A stretch of 64,000 nt of DNA from Fibrobacter sp. UWB11 (GCF_900143015.1 NZ_FSRT01000002.1:372001-436000), one strand, 5' to 3'; positions 21,008 to 29,344 are shown, numbered from the stretch's first letter. Numbers and translations: made by a program. Notes: generated by a model from the sequence alone, not told the origin.

Positions 21008-21091
21008 TTACCCGTATATGAAGCCCAAAGCGACAGCGACGACAAAGAAGAAAGCGATTTGCTTTACTACTACCAACTCGTTTTTATTCAT
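21008..21091 (-). CDS. 27-residue single-span membrane peptide overlapping the CE6 gene (copy 1)
   Basis: A tiny gene whose ATG (21091) lies inside the last codons of the CE6 gene: the two overlap by 8 bp. AGGTGGT lies before the ATG. The peptide starts M-N-K-N-E-L, has V-V-K-Q-I-A, then a hydrophobic span of about 16 residues ending G-F-I-Y-G. A second copy at 22,931 after the other CE6 gene agrees at about three quarters of positions and differs mainly by conservative changes, and the overlap geometry is identical. That conservation is the main evidence that it is translated. The likely location is the inner membrane with a short cytoplasmic N-terminus. Function unknown; coupling to the esterase mRNA hints at a role in its export or in membrane quality control. 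Confidence 0.65.
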   Translation of the reverse strand: MNKNELVVVKQIAFFFVVAVALGFIYG

Positions 21092-22742
21092 GTATCACCA
21101 CCTTTTTCGTTAGAGATTTATCCCCGTTCTTGCGGACAAAGAACACTCCCTTTGCCTGCTTACGGAGTTTTGCGTTTTCCCTCACTAGATTCATCGCTTC
21201 GTCCATGCCCTTTGCGGTAAATGAACTGAGCTTAATGCCCTGCATGTCGAACACACTAAAGTTGCTTTCGGCTTCGGTCATGCTAAAGCGTACATTCTTG
21301 ATTCCGATAGGCGGCTGGGAACTGATGGCCTTGAACTCAACGTAGTCGATATCAATCCAGTCATTGGTGATTTCGAGCTTGAGTTCGTGTTCGCCCTTGG
21401 TGAGCGTTACCTTGCCACCTTCCACTTCGGTAAATGTATCAAAGCCCTTGCCTTCGTTTGCGATTTCCGTACCGACCTTCTTGTCATCGATGTAGAGGAC
21501 AAAGCTACCGGTTCCGTTTTCGCCAGCGACATTGGCTGTAATTCCGTAGTCGCCATCGGCTTCAACATTCACAGTGTACTTGAGCCATTCGCCCTTCTGG
21601 CAGTGGCCCACGGTAATACCCATGTTCGGCTGGTAAATGTCGACGTCATCCTTGCGGAGTTTGCCGCCTTCGTTACCCTTGCTTTCGTCATGGTAGGCTT
21701 TTTCGGCACCGCCCTTGTTGTAGTTTTCAGCCTGCACCTTGCCCGGGATAGCGATAGCTTCGGTGTACGGGCCATATTCCTCGGGCGGTTCATCCGGAAC
21801 CGTAGACTGGCTCGGGTCCACAAGGTTTACCGGCGGAGCATCCGGATCAATCGTCTTGTCGATAAGCTTGAGCATTTCAGAGCAGTAGCGCTTGCCAAGT
21901 TCAATCACGCCGGCACGACCAAAGTGATACGGGTCCTTGCCGTTACCCTGCAAACCCTTGGAAGAAGCAAGCCCGAACTTTTTGAAATTGTTCTTGAGTT
22001 CGCGAATGCCGCCGTTCTTGCTAGAGCAGCAGTTCTGGCCTTCTTGGAGGAGTTCGCCTGCAACAAAGGGCACTTCGTTTTCGTCCAAGTCGAGAGCGTC
22101 AATCACGTCCTTATATGTCTTGTAAACCGTCTTGCGCCAGTTGGCATCGGTACCGTCACTTTCGCCCTGATGGAAAATGAAACCCTTGATGACACCCACT
22201 TCCTTTGCCTTCTTGGCAAGTTCCAAAATGCGTCCCGGAGGGTTGTTGTCGTAATCTCTGGGCCAGCCCCAAGACATGATATCCTTGCCATCACCTCTGA
22301 AATAAGCTTCGTACTGGTCCTTGTCAAAAGCGCGGATGCTTACAGCACCGATGGCGACCGGGATAATGCCCACGGTCACGCCCGGCAAGGAATCCACCAT
22401 CGCGCGGCCAAAGTAGTCTGCCGGGGAGAGGTTTTCGAACGGGTGGAACATCGGCGGAATAGCCGCCACCCACTCACCCGTCTTGAAAGACTGGTTCGTT
22501 TTGCCGCTACGCTGGCTAGCATTTGCATTATGCGAAGCGAGCATGATAAAGTTCTTGGGCGGATTTGCCTGGTCCTCGGACGGGACGATATCACCGTTGC
22601 CCGCCATGTTGGACTGCCCGTAAGCAATGTAAATATGGAAGTTCGGGTTCGGAGCGGCATTTGCCCCCACCGCAAACACAGAAAGCCCAGCGGCAACGCC
22701 AGCAAGGGCCATGAATTTTTTGAAGTTTCTTTCCACTCTCAT
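21084..22742 (-). CDS. CE6-type acetyl xylan esterase with CBM6-like module (copy 1)
   Basis: A 552-residue secreted SGNH-type esterase that would remove acetyl groups from xylan. AAGGGA precedes the ATG; the signal peptide ends near A30. The catalytic domain (about 33-285) has the nucleophile S44 in YGQSNMAG, the IFHQGESDG block and the C-terminal Asp/His region DPYHFGRAG. A P/E/D-rich linker leads to a CBM6-like module (about 310-450) and the basic C-terminal domain. It is close in order and sequence to the esterase at 23,007, so the pair arose by duplication. The stop codon overlaps the start of the 27-residue peptide gene. Confidence 0.87.
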   Translation of the reverse strand: MRVERNFKKFMALAGVAAGLSVFAVGANAAPNPNFHIYIAYGQSNMAGNGDIVPSEDQANPPKNFIMLASHNANASQRSGKTNQSFKTGEWVAAIPPMFHPFENLSPADYFGRAMVDSLPGVTVGIIPVAIGAVSIRAFDKDQYEAYFRGDGKDIMSWGWPRDYDNNPPGRILELAKKAKEVGVIKGFIFHQGESDGTDANWRKTVYKTYKDVIDALDLDENEVPFVAGELLQEGQNCCSSKNGGIRELKNNFKKFGLASSKGLQGNGKDPYHFGRAGVIELGKRYCSEMLKLIDKTIDPDAPPVNLVDPSQSTVPDEPPEEYGPYTEAIAIPGKVQAENYNKGGAEKAYHDESKGNEGGKLRKDDVDIYQPNMGITVGHCQKGEWLKYTVNVEADGDYGITANVAGENGTGSFVLYIDDKKVGTEIANEGKGFDTFTEVEGGKVTLTKGEHELKLEITNDWIDIDYVEFKAISSQPPIGIKNVRFSMTEAESNFSVFDMQGIKLSSFTAKGMDEAMNLVRENAKLRKQAKGVFFVRKNGDKSLTKKVVIHE

Positions 22743-22777
22743 TTTTATATCCCTTAATCCAAAAATTATCCTTTTTA

Positions 22778-22842
22778 AAACTATCCTCTAAAAGCGGATT
22801 TAGCACGCCTGTAAGCTCCATATAATATGGACGTTTTGTCAA
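22778..22842 (-). promoter_or_regulatory. Regulon promoter of the first CE6 gene
   Basis: Operator TTGACAAAACGTCCA (coding strand, 22828-22842), then TAGTTT (22778-22783). The gap is 44 nt, the only exception to 43. Confidence 0.6.
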
Positions 22843-22878
22843 TGAATTGCGAAATTCGTTCAAAAAGCGCATTTTGTA

Positions 22879-22911
22879 AAAAAAAAGAGTCCTAGCTTTC
22901 GCCAGGACCCT
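22879..22911 (-). terminator. Terminator after the second CE6/peptide pair
   Basis: GTCCT..GC with GC..AGGAC around loop GAAA (22887-22911), then T9 on the minus strand. Confidence 0.85.
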
Positions 22912-22930
22912 TTCATGGAGTCTCAATTTT

Positions 22931-23014
22931 TTACCCGTACACGAGGCCTAGAGCCACTGCGACGACTACGAAAAACGCAATCTGTTTTACAACAGCCAAA
23001 TCTTTGCTATTCAT
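22931..23014 (-). CDS. 27-residue single-span membrane peptide overlapping the CE6 gene (copy 2)
   Basis: The ATG at 23014 overlaps the last codons of the CE6 gene at 23,007 by 8 bp, the same geometry as copy 1. The peptide begins M-N-S-K-D-L-A-V-V-K-Q-I-A and continues with a hydrophobic helix ending A-L-G-L-V-Y-G. Length and charge layout are the same as copy 1. A strong terminator lies 20 nt after the stop codon, so the mRNA ends with this peptide. Substitutions between the copies (I/V, F/V, L/F) are conservative, as expected for a protein under selection. Function unknown. Confidence 0.65.
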   Translation of the reverse strand: MNSKDLAVVKQIAFFVVVAVALGLVYG

Positions 23015-24626
23015 AGACAACCACCTTCTTGGTCATGAGGCTTGCACCATCCTTGCGGATGAAGAACACGCCCTGAGATTGCTTACGGAGATTTGCATCA
23101 GTCTTGACGAGATTCATTGCATCAGCCATGCCCTTGGCCGTGAACGTTCCGAGCTTTTTGCCCTGCATGCTGTACACGCTAAAGCTACTTTCGGTTTCGG
23201 CCATGTCAAGGCGGACTTTTGCAATAGCGTTCGGCGGATCTTCCGACGGCACGCTAAATTGAATCCAGTCGATGTTTACGTAATTGGCGGTAATTTCGAG
23301 CTTGAGCACATGCTTTCCGGCCTTCAAGGCGACCTTTTCCTTCACGGATATCGTCTTGTACGTGTCCCAGGAATTATCGGCGGTCTGCGGTACGGAAACT
23401 TCATCCGTAATAGCCTTTTCGTCGATGTAGAGCTTGAACGCAGAGGTGGAATTACCGGCAGCGACACTAGCATCGATATTGTATTCGCCATCGGCCTTCA
23501 CGTCAACCGTATATTCGAGCCATTCGCCTGCCTGCGTGTAACCAAGAGCAATGCCATCAGCGGTCTTGTACAGGTCAACGCCCGTATCCTTGCGGTAATC
23601 GGTATCGCCATGGTTTTCGGAATCTTCATCGCTGTAAGAGGCATTGCTCGTGCCGTCTTCATTCTTGCCGATACCAGGCTTGTCAAAATCTTCGACTTCG
23701 ACCTTGCCCGGAATAGCAATCGCAGAACCCTTGAACGGTTCCTGCGGAACCGGGTCTACAGGCGCCACATTGATGAGCTTGAGCATTTCCTGCGCATAAC
23801 GCTGGCCCATGCCGCGGTAGCCTTCCACTGTAAAGTGGAGACCGTCGCCCTTGCTGCCGTAGCCCTTGGAGCTTGCATAGCTAAAGTTCACGATGTACTT
23901 GGAAAGATTATGCACGCGGCTGTTAAAGCCTGCGCACGAACCGCCGTCGACCATTTCGCCAGCAACGAACGGAGTTTCTTCGGCATTCAGGCCAAGCTGC
24001 TTGAGCATGTATTCGTAGGTTTTCTTGACAATCTGTTCCCAGTTGCTCATGCCGCCATCGGTTTCGCCCTGGTGGAAGATGATGCCCTTGATGACGCCCT
24101 TTTCCTGAGCCTTCTTGGCGACTTCAATAATGCGGCCCATGGCATTGCCATCGTCACCGTAAGCCTTGGCTCCGTTCTTCAGCCAGCTTTCCGCAGAATT
24201 GAGGTAATTCTTGTAATCGTCCGGGTCAAACAAGCGGATACTCGTACCGCCCTGAGCCACCGGAATAATGCCAATTGTCACGTTCGGCAAGGAATCTGCC
24301 ATGTGGCGGCCAAACCAGTCAGCCGGAGAAAGGCCGGCATTACACTTGAACATCGGAGGCACGGCCGGGTACATCTCGCCCACCGTCGGGCGGCCAAGAT
24401 TCGAGCAAGACGTGGTCGCAAACATTTTTACGCGAGGATGTTCCTTGCCATCGACATTCTTGTCGAAGTTCGTCGCGTTGCCTTCCATGTTCGACTGTCC
24501 GTAGGCAATGTAAATATGGAAGTTTGGATCCGGAGCCGCATTTGCACCCGTGACCGCAAACATCGAGAGCCCCGCCGTTACGCCCGCGAGAGCCATCAAC
24601 TTTTTGAATCTCATTTCCACACTCAT
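23007..24626 (-). CDS. CE6-type acetyl xylan esterase with CBM6/35-like module (copy 2)
   Basis: A 539-residue secreted esterase, paralogue of the one at 21,084. AAGGAGAT lies five bases before the ATG at 24626; a second ATG at 24614 also opens the signal peptide. Nucleophile S45 in YGQSNMEG, IFHQGETDG block, and GDGLHFTVEG with the catalytic Asp/His. The binding module (about 270-450) is of the E-N-H-G-D-x-D-Y-R-K type seen in GH27, GH43 and GH30 here, not the type in copy 1, so the copies have exchanged modules. I see no operator of its own: it lies 76 nt after the GH30 gene, with a terminator between them, and is probably transcribed by read-through or an unseen promoter. Confidence 0.87.
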   Translation of the reverse strand: MSVEMRFKKLMALAGVTAGLSMFAVTGANAAPDPNFHIYIAYGQSNMEGNATNFDKNVDGKEHPRVKMFATTSCSNLGRPTVGEMYPAVPPMFKCNAGLSPADWFGRHMADSLPNVTIGIIPVAQGGTSIRLFDPDDYKNYLNSAESWLKNGAKAYGDDGNAMGRIIEVAKKAQEKGVIKGIIFHQGETDGGMSNWEQIVKKTYEYMLKQLGLNAEETPFVAGEMVDGGSCAGFNSRVHNLSKYIVNFSYASSKGYGSKGDGLHFTVEGYRGMGQRYAQEMLKLINVAPVDPVPQEPFKGSAIAIPGKVEVEDFDKPGIGKNEDGTSNASYSDEDSENHGDTDYRKDTGVDLYKTADGIALGYTQAGEWLEYTVDVKADGEYNIDASVAAGNSTSAFKLYIDEKAITDEVSVPQTADNSWDTYKTISVKEKVALKAGKHVLKLEITANYVNIDWIQFSVPSEDPPNAIAKVRLDMAETESSFSVYSMQGKKLGTFTAKGMADAMNLVKTDANLRKQSQGVFFIRKDGASLMTKKVVVYE

Positions 24627-24653
24627 TTTTTATCTCCTTTTTTCAAACTCTCA

Positions 24654-24685
24654 AAAAAAAACGGGAGCCAATTGCTCGACTCCCG
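24654..24685 (-). terminator. Terminator between GH30 and the second CE6 gene
   Basis: On the minus strand the stem CGGGAG/CTCCCG (24662-24667 with 24680-24685) is followed by a long T run. It lies 18 nt after the GH30 stop codon. With no clear promoter for the CE6 gene, partial read-through is likely. Confidence 0.75.
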
Positions 24686-24702
24686 CTTTAGGAATATGAA
24701 AT

Positions 24703-26778
24703 TTATTTCGCCACAGAAATGCGGTAGGCCTTGCTGCCCTTGAGCGACTTCACAAAGTAAACGCCATTCTGGTGCACAACGCTCTTGGTCATGCGCTGGA
24801 CATCTGCCTTAGTCGTGGCTTCGAACTTACCCACCAGCACGCCGTTCATATCAAACACGCTGTAGTTTTCAGCCTCGGTCGGCATGCGGAAATTAGCACC
24901 GCGCAAACCAATCGTCTTATCGTCCGGATCGGCAGCATCCTTGCCCTTTGCAAAGTTGAAGTAGTCGATATCGAACCAGGAACCCGTCACCGTCATGCGG
25001 AGGATATGTTCGCCAGCCGGGAGTTTTACGTTGGCCTTGACCTTGGTAAATTCATCGAAACTTGAGCCCGAAAGAGCGACATTTTCAACAAGCGTTTCGC
25101 CATCCAGGGAGAGTGAGAATCCAGACGTTGAATTACTCGTAGCGACAGAAGCGAACATGGTATAATCGCCTGCTTCCTTCACGTTCACGGAGTATTCAAG
25201 CCATTCGCCTTCTTCGTTGTAGCCCACAACGTAGCCCGTTGCCTTCTTGTAAATGTCAACGCCCGTACCTTCGCGGAAATTCGTTTCGCCACGGTCCTCG
25301 GAATCATTTTCGTAGTAGGATTTGTTAGCCTTGCCTGTACCCGGAACGTCAAAGTTTTCGACTTCGATCTTGCCCGGGATTTCAGCGACCTTGCCGCCAA
25401 AGGGTTCACGTGGCACAGGATCTGCCGGAGTGCCAACGCCAACGAGCGTCACGATGCAATCCTTGTTGCTCGAATTCCCTGCATCCATTGAAATCGTCAC
25501 GGAGCCGTTCTTGACTTCGACTTCGCCTTCGTACTTGGCGTTCTTTGCTTCGCTGGTGGTGTACACGTGGAAGGACTGGACATCGGCGCCCTGCACCTTC
25601 ACGGTGACACTCTTGGAATTTTTGTAGTCGCGGTTCACGAGCACCACAATCACAGAGTCGCCATCGGCACTCTTGTAAGCACTTGCAAAAACTTCCTTCT
25701 CGGGATTTGCCGTAGCGCCCACGCGGACAGCCCCCGGGCGGACAAATCGAGCAAACTGGCTCATCACGTAACCGCGCTTAGAAATCTTGCCGATTTCGTT
25801 CTGCGGAATCTGGAGTTTGTTGCCAAAATCCTTTTCCATGATGAGGCCGTAGCAGCGGCGGATGTACCACCAGGTGTACTGATTGAAATTGCCCACGACC
25901 ATGGCGCGGTGGATTTCGTAAGCCACGTCCATGGCGTTCACGGTATCGCGCTTGTTGGCATTCGCCTGGTCACCCGTATTCGTAATCGTGCGCCAGTAGT
26001 TACCGCTGCCCTGGCTTTCGGTGTAGTGTTCCGTCATCCAGCGTTCGACTTTTTTCTGATCGGCAAGGCTGTACTGGAAGAAGTTGTCCCCAGTCCTTCG
26101 GTCACTCGCGTAAAAATGCGCGCCGAGAATGTCCCAGTTCTTGAGGGCATTGGCATCATTCAAGACCTTGTTGTAGAGGTTCTTGTCATAACGGAAGGAT
26201 TCTGTAGAAATCACCTTCACGCCGTTTTTGCGCATCTTGTCGGCATAGCCCTTGGTGAAGTTGTAGATTTCGTCGGCACTCCAGCAGGCCCATTCACCGC
26301 ACCAGTCCGGTTCGTTACTGATGGAGATAGCGTACAGGGGAACGCCCTGATTCTTCATGTAATCGTTAAAGCTATTCAGGTGGTCCACATACTTCTGGTA
26401 ATTCGAAGAAGACATGTGCTGGTTCGCCCCTGCGTACGGCGATGTCCACGGAGTCGCATAAAGGATAAAGTCATCGCCGGCGTACTTTTTGGCATACTTT
26501 GCGGCCTGAACTTCCTTGTTGAAGTCATTGGAATTGGCGTAAACCGGAATACGGAGCGTGTTGAGGCCGATTGTGCCATCGCCCGTACCAAAAGCAATCT
26601 TCGCATCGGCTTCGGAAAGGCCGCCACCGCCCTGCCACTGGTTGTGCACCATGCCACCAAAACCGCGAATCACCTGGTGTTCTTCGGTCACGTCTACGTT
26701 CACAGTAGAAGCAAGCGCCGGAATAGCCAAAGCTAAACCAAAAGCGGCAACATTCAAAACATTACCCAAACTCTTCAT
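24703..26778 (-). CDS. GH30 glucuronoxylanase (subfamily 8-like) with CBM6/35-like module
   Basis: A 691-residue secreted endo-xylanase expected to cut beta-1,4-xylan next to methylglucuronosyl branches. GGGAG precedes the ATG; the signal peptide ends near A23. The barrel opens with QVIRGFGGM, and the acid/base is E156 in SISNEPDW and the nucleophile E250 in WMTEHY. The W-Y-I-R-R-x-Y-G segment matches the region of GH30_8 enzymes whose Arg binds the glucuronic acid, which supports the subfamily. The side beta domain ends near 420; a CBM6/35-like module (430-600) and the basic C-terminal domain follow. It is the only clear backbone-cleaving xylanase in the window. Confidence 0.9.
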   Translation of the reverse strand: MKSLGNVLNVAAFGLALAIPALASTVNVDVTEEHQVIRGFGGMVHNQWQGGGGLSEADAKIAFGTGDGTIGLNTLRIPVYANSNDFNKEVQAAKYAKKYAGDDFILYATPWTSPYAGANQHMSSSNYQKYVDHLNSFNDYMKNQGVPLYAISISNEPDWCGEWACWSADEIYNFTKGYADKMRKNGVKVISTESFRYDKNLYNKVLNDANALKNWDILGAHFYASDRRTGDNFFQYSLADQKKVERWMTEHYTESQGSGNYWRTITNTGDQANANKRDTVNAMDVAYEIHRAMVVGNFNQYTWWYIRRCYGLIMEKDFGNKLQIPQNEIGKISKRGYVMSQFARFVRPGAVRVGATANPEKEVFASAYKSADGDSVIVVLVNRDYKNSKSVTVKVQGADVQSFHVYTTSEAKNAKYEGEVEVKNGSVTISMDAGNSSNKDCIVTLVGVGTPADPVPREPFGGKVAEIPGKIEVENFDVPGTGKANKSYYENDSEDRGETNFREGTGVDIYKKATGYVVGYNEEGEWLEYSVNVKEAGDYTMFASVATSNSTSGFSLSLDGETLVENVALSGSSFDEFTKVKANVKLPAGEHILRMTVTGSWFDIDYFNFAKGKDAADPDDKTIGLRGANFRMPTEAENYSVFDMNGVLVGKFEATTKADVQRMTKSVVHQNGVYFVKSLKGSKAYRISVAK

Positions 26779-26829
26779 TGTTTATCTCCCAATTAAAGAT
26801 TTAACCCCTACACAAAAGGTTGCAATTTA

Positions 26830-26893
26830 AATCTATACCTCCCCCGTGGACATCTCGCAAAAGCGGGAAAATTTTCCGTTGACACTTTGGTAA
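26830..26893 (-). promoter_or_regulatory. Regulon promoter of the GH30 gene
   Basis: Operator TTACCAAAGTGTCAA (coding strand, 26879-26893), 43 nt, then TAGATT (26830-26835). Confidence 0.6.
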
Positions 26894-26922
26894 TGAATGA
26901 AAAACTCTATAAAAGAGTAAAC

Positions 26923-26954
26923 AAAAAAGCCCCCAAACCGTTAGGTTTGGAGGC
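26923..26954 (-). terminator. Terminator after the 43-residue peptide gene
   Basis: Stem GCCCCCAAACC (26929-26939) with GGTTTGGAGGC (26944-26954), one mismatch, then T6 on the minus strand. Confidence 0.85.
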
Positions 26955-26974
26955 CATTTTTATTAGACTAGAGT

Positions 26975-27106
26975 CTATCCCAAGACATCGCCAAATGATG
27001 GAGGATCCGACGGCGAAGCTTCCAACAGATGGCCCTGATGCTTGAGTTCAACCACTTTCACTGTAGGGGTTGAGTATTCTTTTTTCTGTTCGGTTTCGTT
27101 TTTCAT
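26975..27106 (-). CDS. 43-residue peptide with Tyr-x-x-Pro-x-Val-Lys-Val-Val-Glu-Leu motif
   Basis: A short gene 27 nt after the stop codon of the beta-helix surface protein and before a strong terminator, so it is the second gene of that operon. The peptide is charged at its start (M-K-N-E-T-E-Q-K-K-E), then reads Y-S-T-P-T-V-K-V-V-E-L-K, then a Gly/Leu segment and a Pro/Ser/Asp-rich tail. Short peptides with a Y-x-x-P-x-(V/I)-x-V-x-E-L core followed by a variable tail are common in Bacteroidetes and Fibrobacter and have no settled function; some resemble leader peptides of modified peptides. No signal sequence or membrane span. The only ribosome site is a weak GGGT. Confidence 0.55.
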   Translation of the reverse strand: MKNETEQKKEYSTPTVKVVELKHQGHLLEASPSDPPSFGDVLG

Positions 27107-27133
27107 ATTTACCCATTCGTATTATTGAATGTT

Positions 27134-28942
27134 TTACTTTTTCAAATAAACGCCCTTGGCCATGTGGCTTGCATCGCGGACAGAACGGCCCTTCAGGTCG
27201 TAAGTCTGCTTCGTATGGTTCAGGCGGATTTCTCCGGTGCGGCTGTTGAACTGGCCAATAACCGTCGTCTGTTCCTCGCCATCCTTTTTGCGGTCAACCA
27301 CAACAACGTTCATCGTTTCCGGAATGTCGTTGTCGATAGATGCAGTCTGGCGCAAGACATAGGCACCGTTCGAGTTAACCGATTGCGGTACCGGACTCTT
27401 GTAGATATAGGCGCGGAGTGGCTTGATGAAGGCGCCTTCGCCCACCTTGACAAACTGGCCAACCGAGATGTCAGACGTGGCGGTACCCGCAAAGCCATAG
27501 GCCGCAGCCTTGTTCGTACCCAACACTTCCGGACTGTTGGCATCCCAGGTTTTGCCTTGGACAACGCCACGGAATACATAATTACCATACTTATTGTAAT
27601 CATCAGACTGCATTACATCAAAATCACCATCCTCTGTCGGAGTCGCCTTAAGAACAAGGTCAGTCGTTTTATTGATTACAATGTTCGTTGCTTGGGATTT
27701 GAGCTTGATTAAATACGGCTTGTACGCTTCCATCGTATATGATACACTTAACCAAATACTGCGCCAAACAAGTTCCACAGCCACATACTTATTATTACTT
27801 TTATCAACGCCTATGCCGAGGAACTTGAAGACCAGATCTAAATTCTCGATTTCTTCAGCCTTGATTTCGAACGGGAACATAATAGTGGAATAATTATTTC
27901 CCCCTACGACAACAGGGAACGTACGTTTAAAAATAATCGTGTCAACAACCGTATCCTTCGCAAAGTTCACAGCTTCATTGCCGCTATAATCGCCGTCAAT
28001 AATACCAATAGTCTTGCTACCAGGAGTTACAATTTCGACAGCTTTTGCTGGGCGCATGAAAGGATTTTCTTCAATACTTCCTTCTACATCATCGACGGTA
28101 ACAGTACCGACAAGTCCATCAGATCCTCCAATGCTATAAGGAGCTTTCTTTCCCTTTATTGCTATAACTTTAGCAACATCTTTTGTAATTGTAACTTTTC
28201 CACAGGACCCACTGTTTCCACAGCCAATGCCGGCAGCACCTTTACCTCCCATTCCCGGCATCTCATCACCTCCCATTGCTATAATTTTACCGCCACTGAT
28301 AGTTATATCGCCACACCCCGATTCTTCATAACCGCCACCGCCAATGCCAGCTGCATATAGACCACCAGCGGCGGTAATTTCACCACCTTCGATAGAGATA
28401 TTGCCTCCATGAGCATCCATGCTAGAGCCAATGCCGGCCGCAGTGAAACCACCCGTTGCTTTAATTACACCACTTTTGATAACTATATGGCCACAATTTG
28501 TATAACGGTTACAGCCGATACCAGCTCCATAACCATTGCTACTTGCTTCAAGGGAACCATCACCCTCAATTGTCATCGTATATTTTTGGCCATTTCTATC
28601 ATCTGGCACCTGGACGCCCGGGAAATTACGATCATACCCCTTCATGATATTCTTCCCCGTAAGAACGAGGGTACAGTTCCCCAGACACCTAATACCAGCC
28701 GATTCAAAACCATTATTCGCGCCAAGAACTTCAGCGTTTGAAAGCGTGATTCTAGCATTGTTGGCGACAAAAATTCTGACCTTCCTTTTAGTCCCATCAA
28801 TGGTACCATATATGACATCACCATCCTCTAGCAAAAGTGCTTCACCATCTTTAGGATAGACTGAGATATTGTATTCCGTTGCTGCAAACGTTGCTGAAGC
28901 AACAAATAATAGTGCAGAAACCACACGATATATATTTTTCAT
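27134..28942 (-). CDS. Secreted beta-helix surface protein with Gly-rich repeats and T9SS-like C-terminus
   Basis: A 602-residue exported protein with no recognised catalytic domain. AAAGGAA precedes the ATG at 28942; the signal peptide ends near A20. Residues 60-290 contain repeats of the form G-x-I-x-I-x-G-G-x-I-x-A-x-G-G-x-x-A-A-G-I-G, as in right-handed beta-helix carbohydrate-binding proteins (Cthe_2159-like) and bacterial adhesins. Cys pairs near the helix may stabilise it. Residues 320-560 look like beta-sandwich. The end reads Y-D-L-K-G-R-S-V..K-G-V-Y-L-K, close to the type IX secretion C-terminal signal. It lacks the regulon operator although it lies inside the locus. Likely a cell-surface adhesin or carbohydrate binder. 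Confidence 0.7.
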   Translation of the reverse strand: MKNIYRVVSALLFVASATFAATEYNISVYPKDGEALLLEDGDVIYGTIDGTKRKVRIFVANNARITLSNAEVLGANNGFESAGIRCLGNCTLVLTGKNIMKGYDRNFPGVQVPDDRNGQKYTMTIEGDGSLEASSNGYGAGIGCNRYTNCGHIVIKSGVIKATGGFTAAGIGSSMDAHGGNISIEGGEITAAGGLYAAGIGGGGYEESGCGDITISGGKIIAMGGDEMPGMGGKGAAGIGCGNSGSCGKVTITKDVAKVIAIKGKKAPYSIGGSDGLVGTVTVDDVEGSIEENPFMRPAKAVEIVTPGSKTIGIIDGDYSGNEAVNFAKDTVVDTIIFKRTFPVVVGGNNYSTIMFPFEIKAEEIENLDLVFKFLGIGVDKSNNKYVAVELVWRSIWLSVSYTMEAYKPYLIKLKSQATNIVINKTTDLVLKATPTEDGDFDVMQSDDYNKYGNYVFRGVVQGKTWDANSPEVLGTNKAAAYGFAGTATSDISVGQFVKVGEGAFIKPLRAYIYKSPVPQSVNSNGAYVLRQTASIDNDIPETMNVVVVDRKKDGEEQTTVIGQFNSRTGEIRLNHTKQTYDLKGRSVRDASHMAKGVYLKK

Positions 28943-29031
28943 ATAAAATTCCTTTGTTATGAGTCGAGCATCCCTCAAAAATTACATAAATCATACATTT
29001 TTAACACGACTTCGTCAAGTTTGTTTATAAT

Positions 29032-29062
29032 AAAAAAACACCTCGGAGCACTCGCTCCGAGG
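29032..29062 (-). terminator. Terminator after the 26-residue peptide gene
   Basis: Perfect stem CCTCGGAGC (29041-29049) with GCTCCGAGG (29054-29062), then GTTTTTTT on the minus strand. Confidence 0.9.
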
Positions 29063-29112
29063 CGTAACAATGCCTTGCGGCATCATTAGGGTGTGTGGTT
29101 TAGGAGGATCTT

Positions 29113-29193
29113 TTAGATGAATACGGCTAGGGCAGCGGCTCCATAGCCAAAAACAGTTGCTAAAGCATTCTGCTTTAAACTCATAATCATCAT
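29113..29193 (-). CDS. 26-residue hydrophobic peptide with its own regulon promoter
   Basis: A tiny stand-alone gene between two terminators. The ATG at 29193 has AGGGAAG about eight bases before it; an internal ATG at 29184 would give 23 residues. The peptide starts M-M-I-M-S-L-K-Q-N-A-L-A and continues as a Gly/Ala-rich hydrophobic stretch ending A-V-F-I. The K-Q-x-A start recalls the two 27-residue peptides next to the CE6 genes. The strongest support is upstream: operator and hexamer of the hemicellulose regulon at the exact 43-nt spacing, with nothing else downstream before the terminator. So the cell spends a full regulated transcription unit on this peptide, or on the RNA that carries it. 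Confidence 0.6.
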   Translation of the reverse strand: MMIMSLKQNALATVFGYGAAALAVFI

Positions 29194-29235
29194 CCCATAA
29201 CTTCCCTTGCATGATTGCAAGATTTTCCACTTTGA

Positions 29236-29299
29236 AATTTAGATTTTCTTTTGCCAAATTCCCTATTTCTGCCATTTTTTATCATTGACATTTTGGTAA
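29236..29299 (-). promoter_or_regulatory. Regulon promoter of the 26-residue peptide gene
   Basis: Operator TTACCAAAATGTCAA (coding strand, 29285-29299), 43 nt, then TAAATT (29236-29241). The predicted leader is about 35 nt. Confidence 0.6.
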
Positions 29300-29311
29300 T
29301 GGGGCAGCGAT

Positions 29312-29344
29312 AAAAAACACCCCAGAGCTTTTGCCTTCGGGGTG
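29312..29344 (-). terminator. Terminator after the GH43 gene at 29,379
   Basis: Stem CACCCC (29318-29323) with GGGGTG (29339-29344), T6 on the minus strand. It ends just 12 nt before the next operator. Confidence 0.75.

Noticed and set aside
29004-29018. ACACGACTTCGTCAA upstream of the beta-helix surface protein as a possible operator
   Set aside because: Only one half matches and the base 43 nt away is not TAnnTT.
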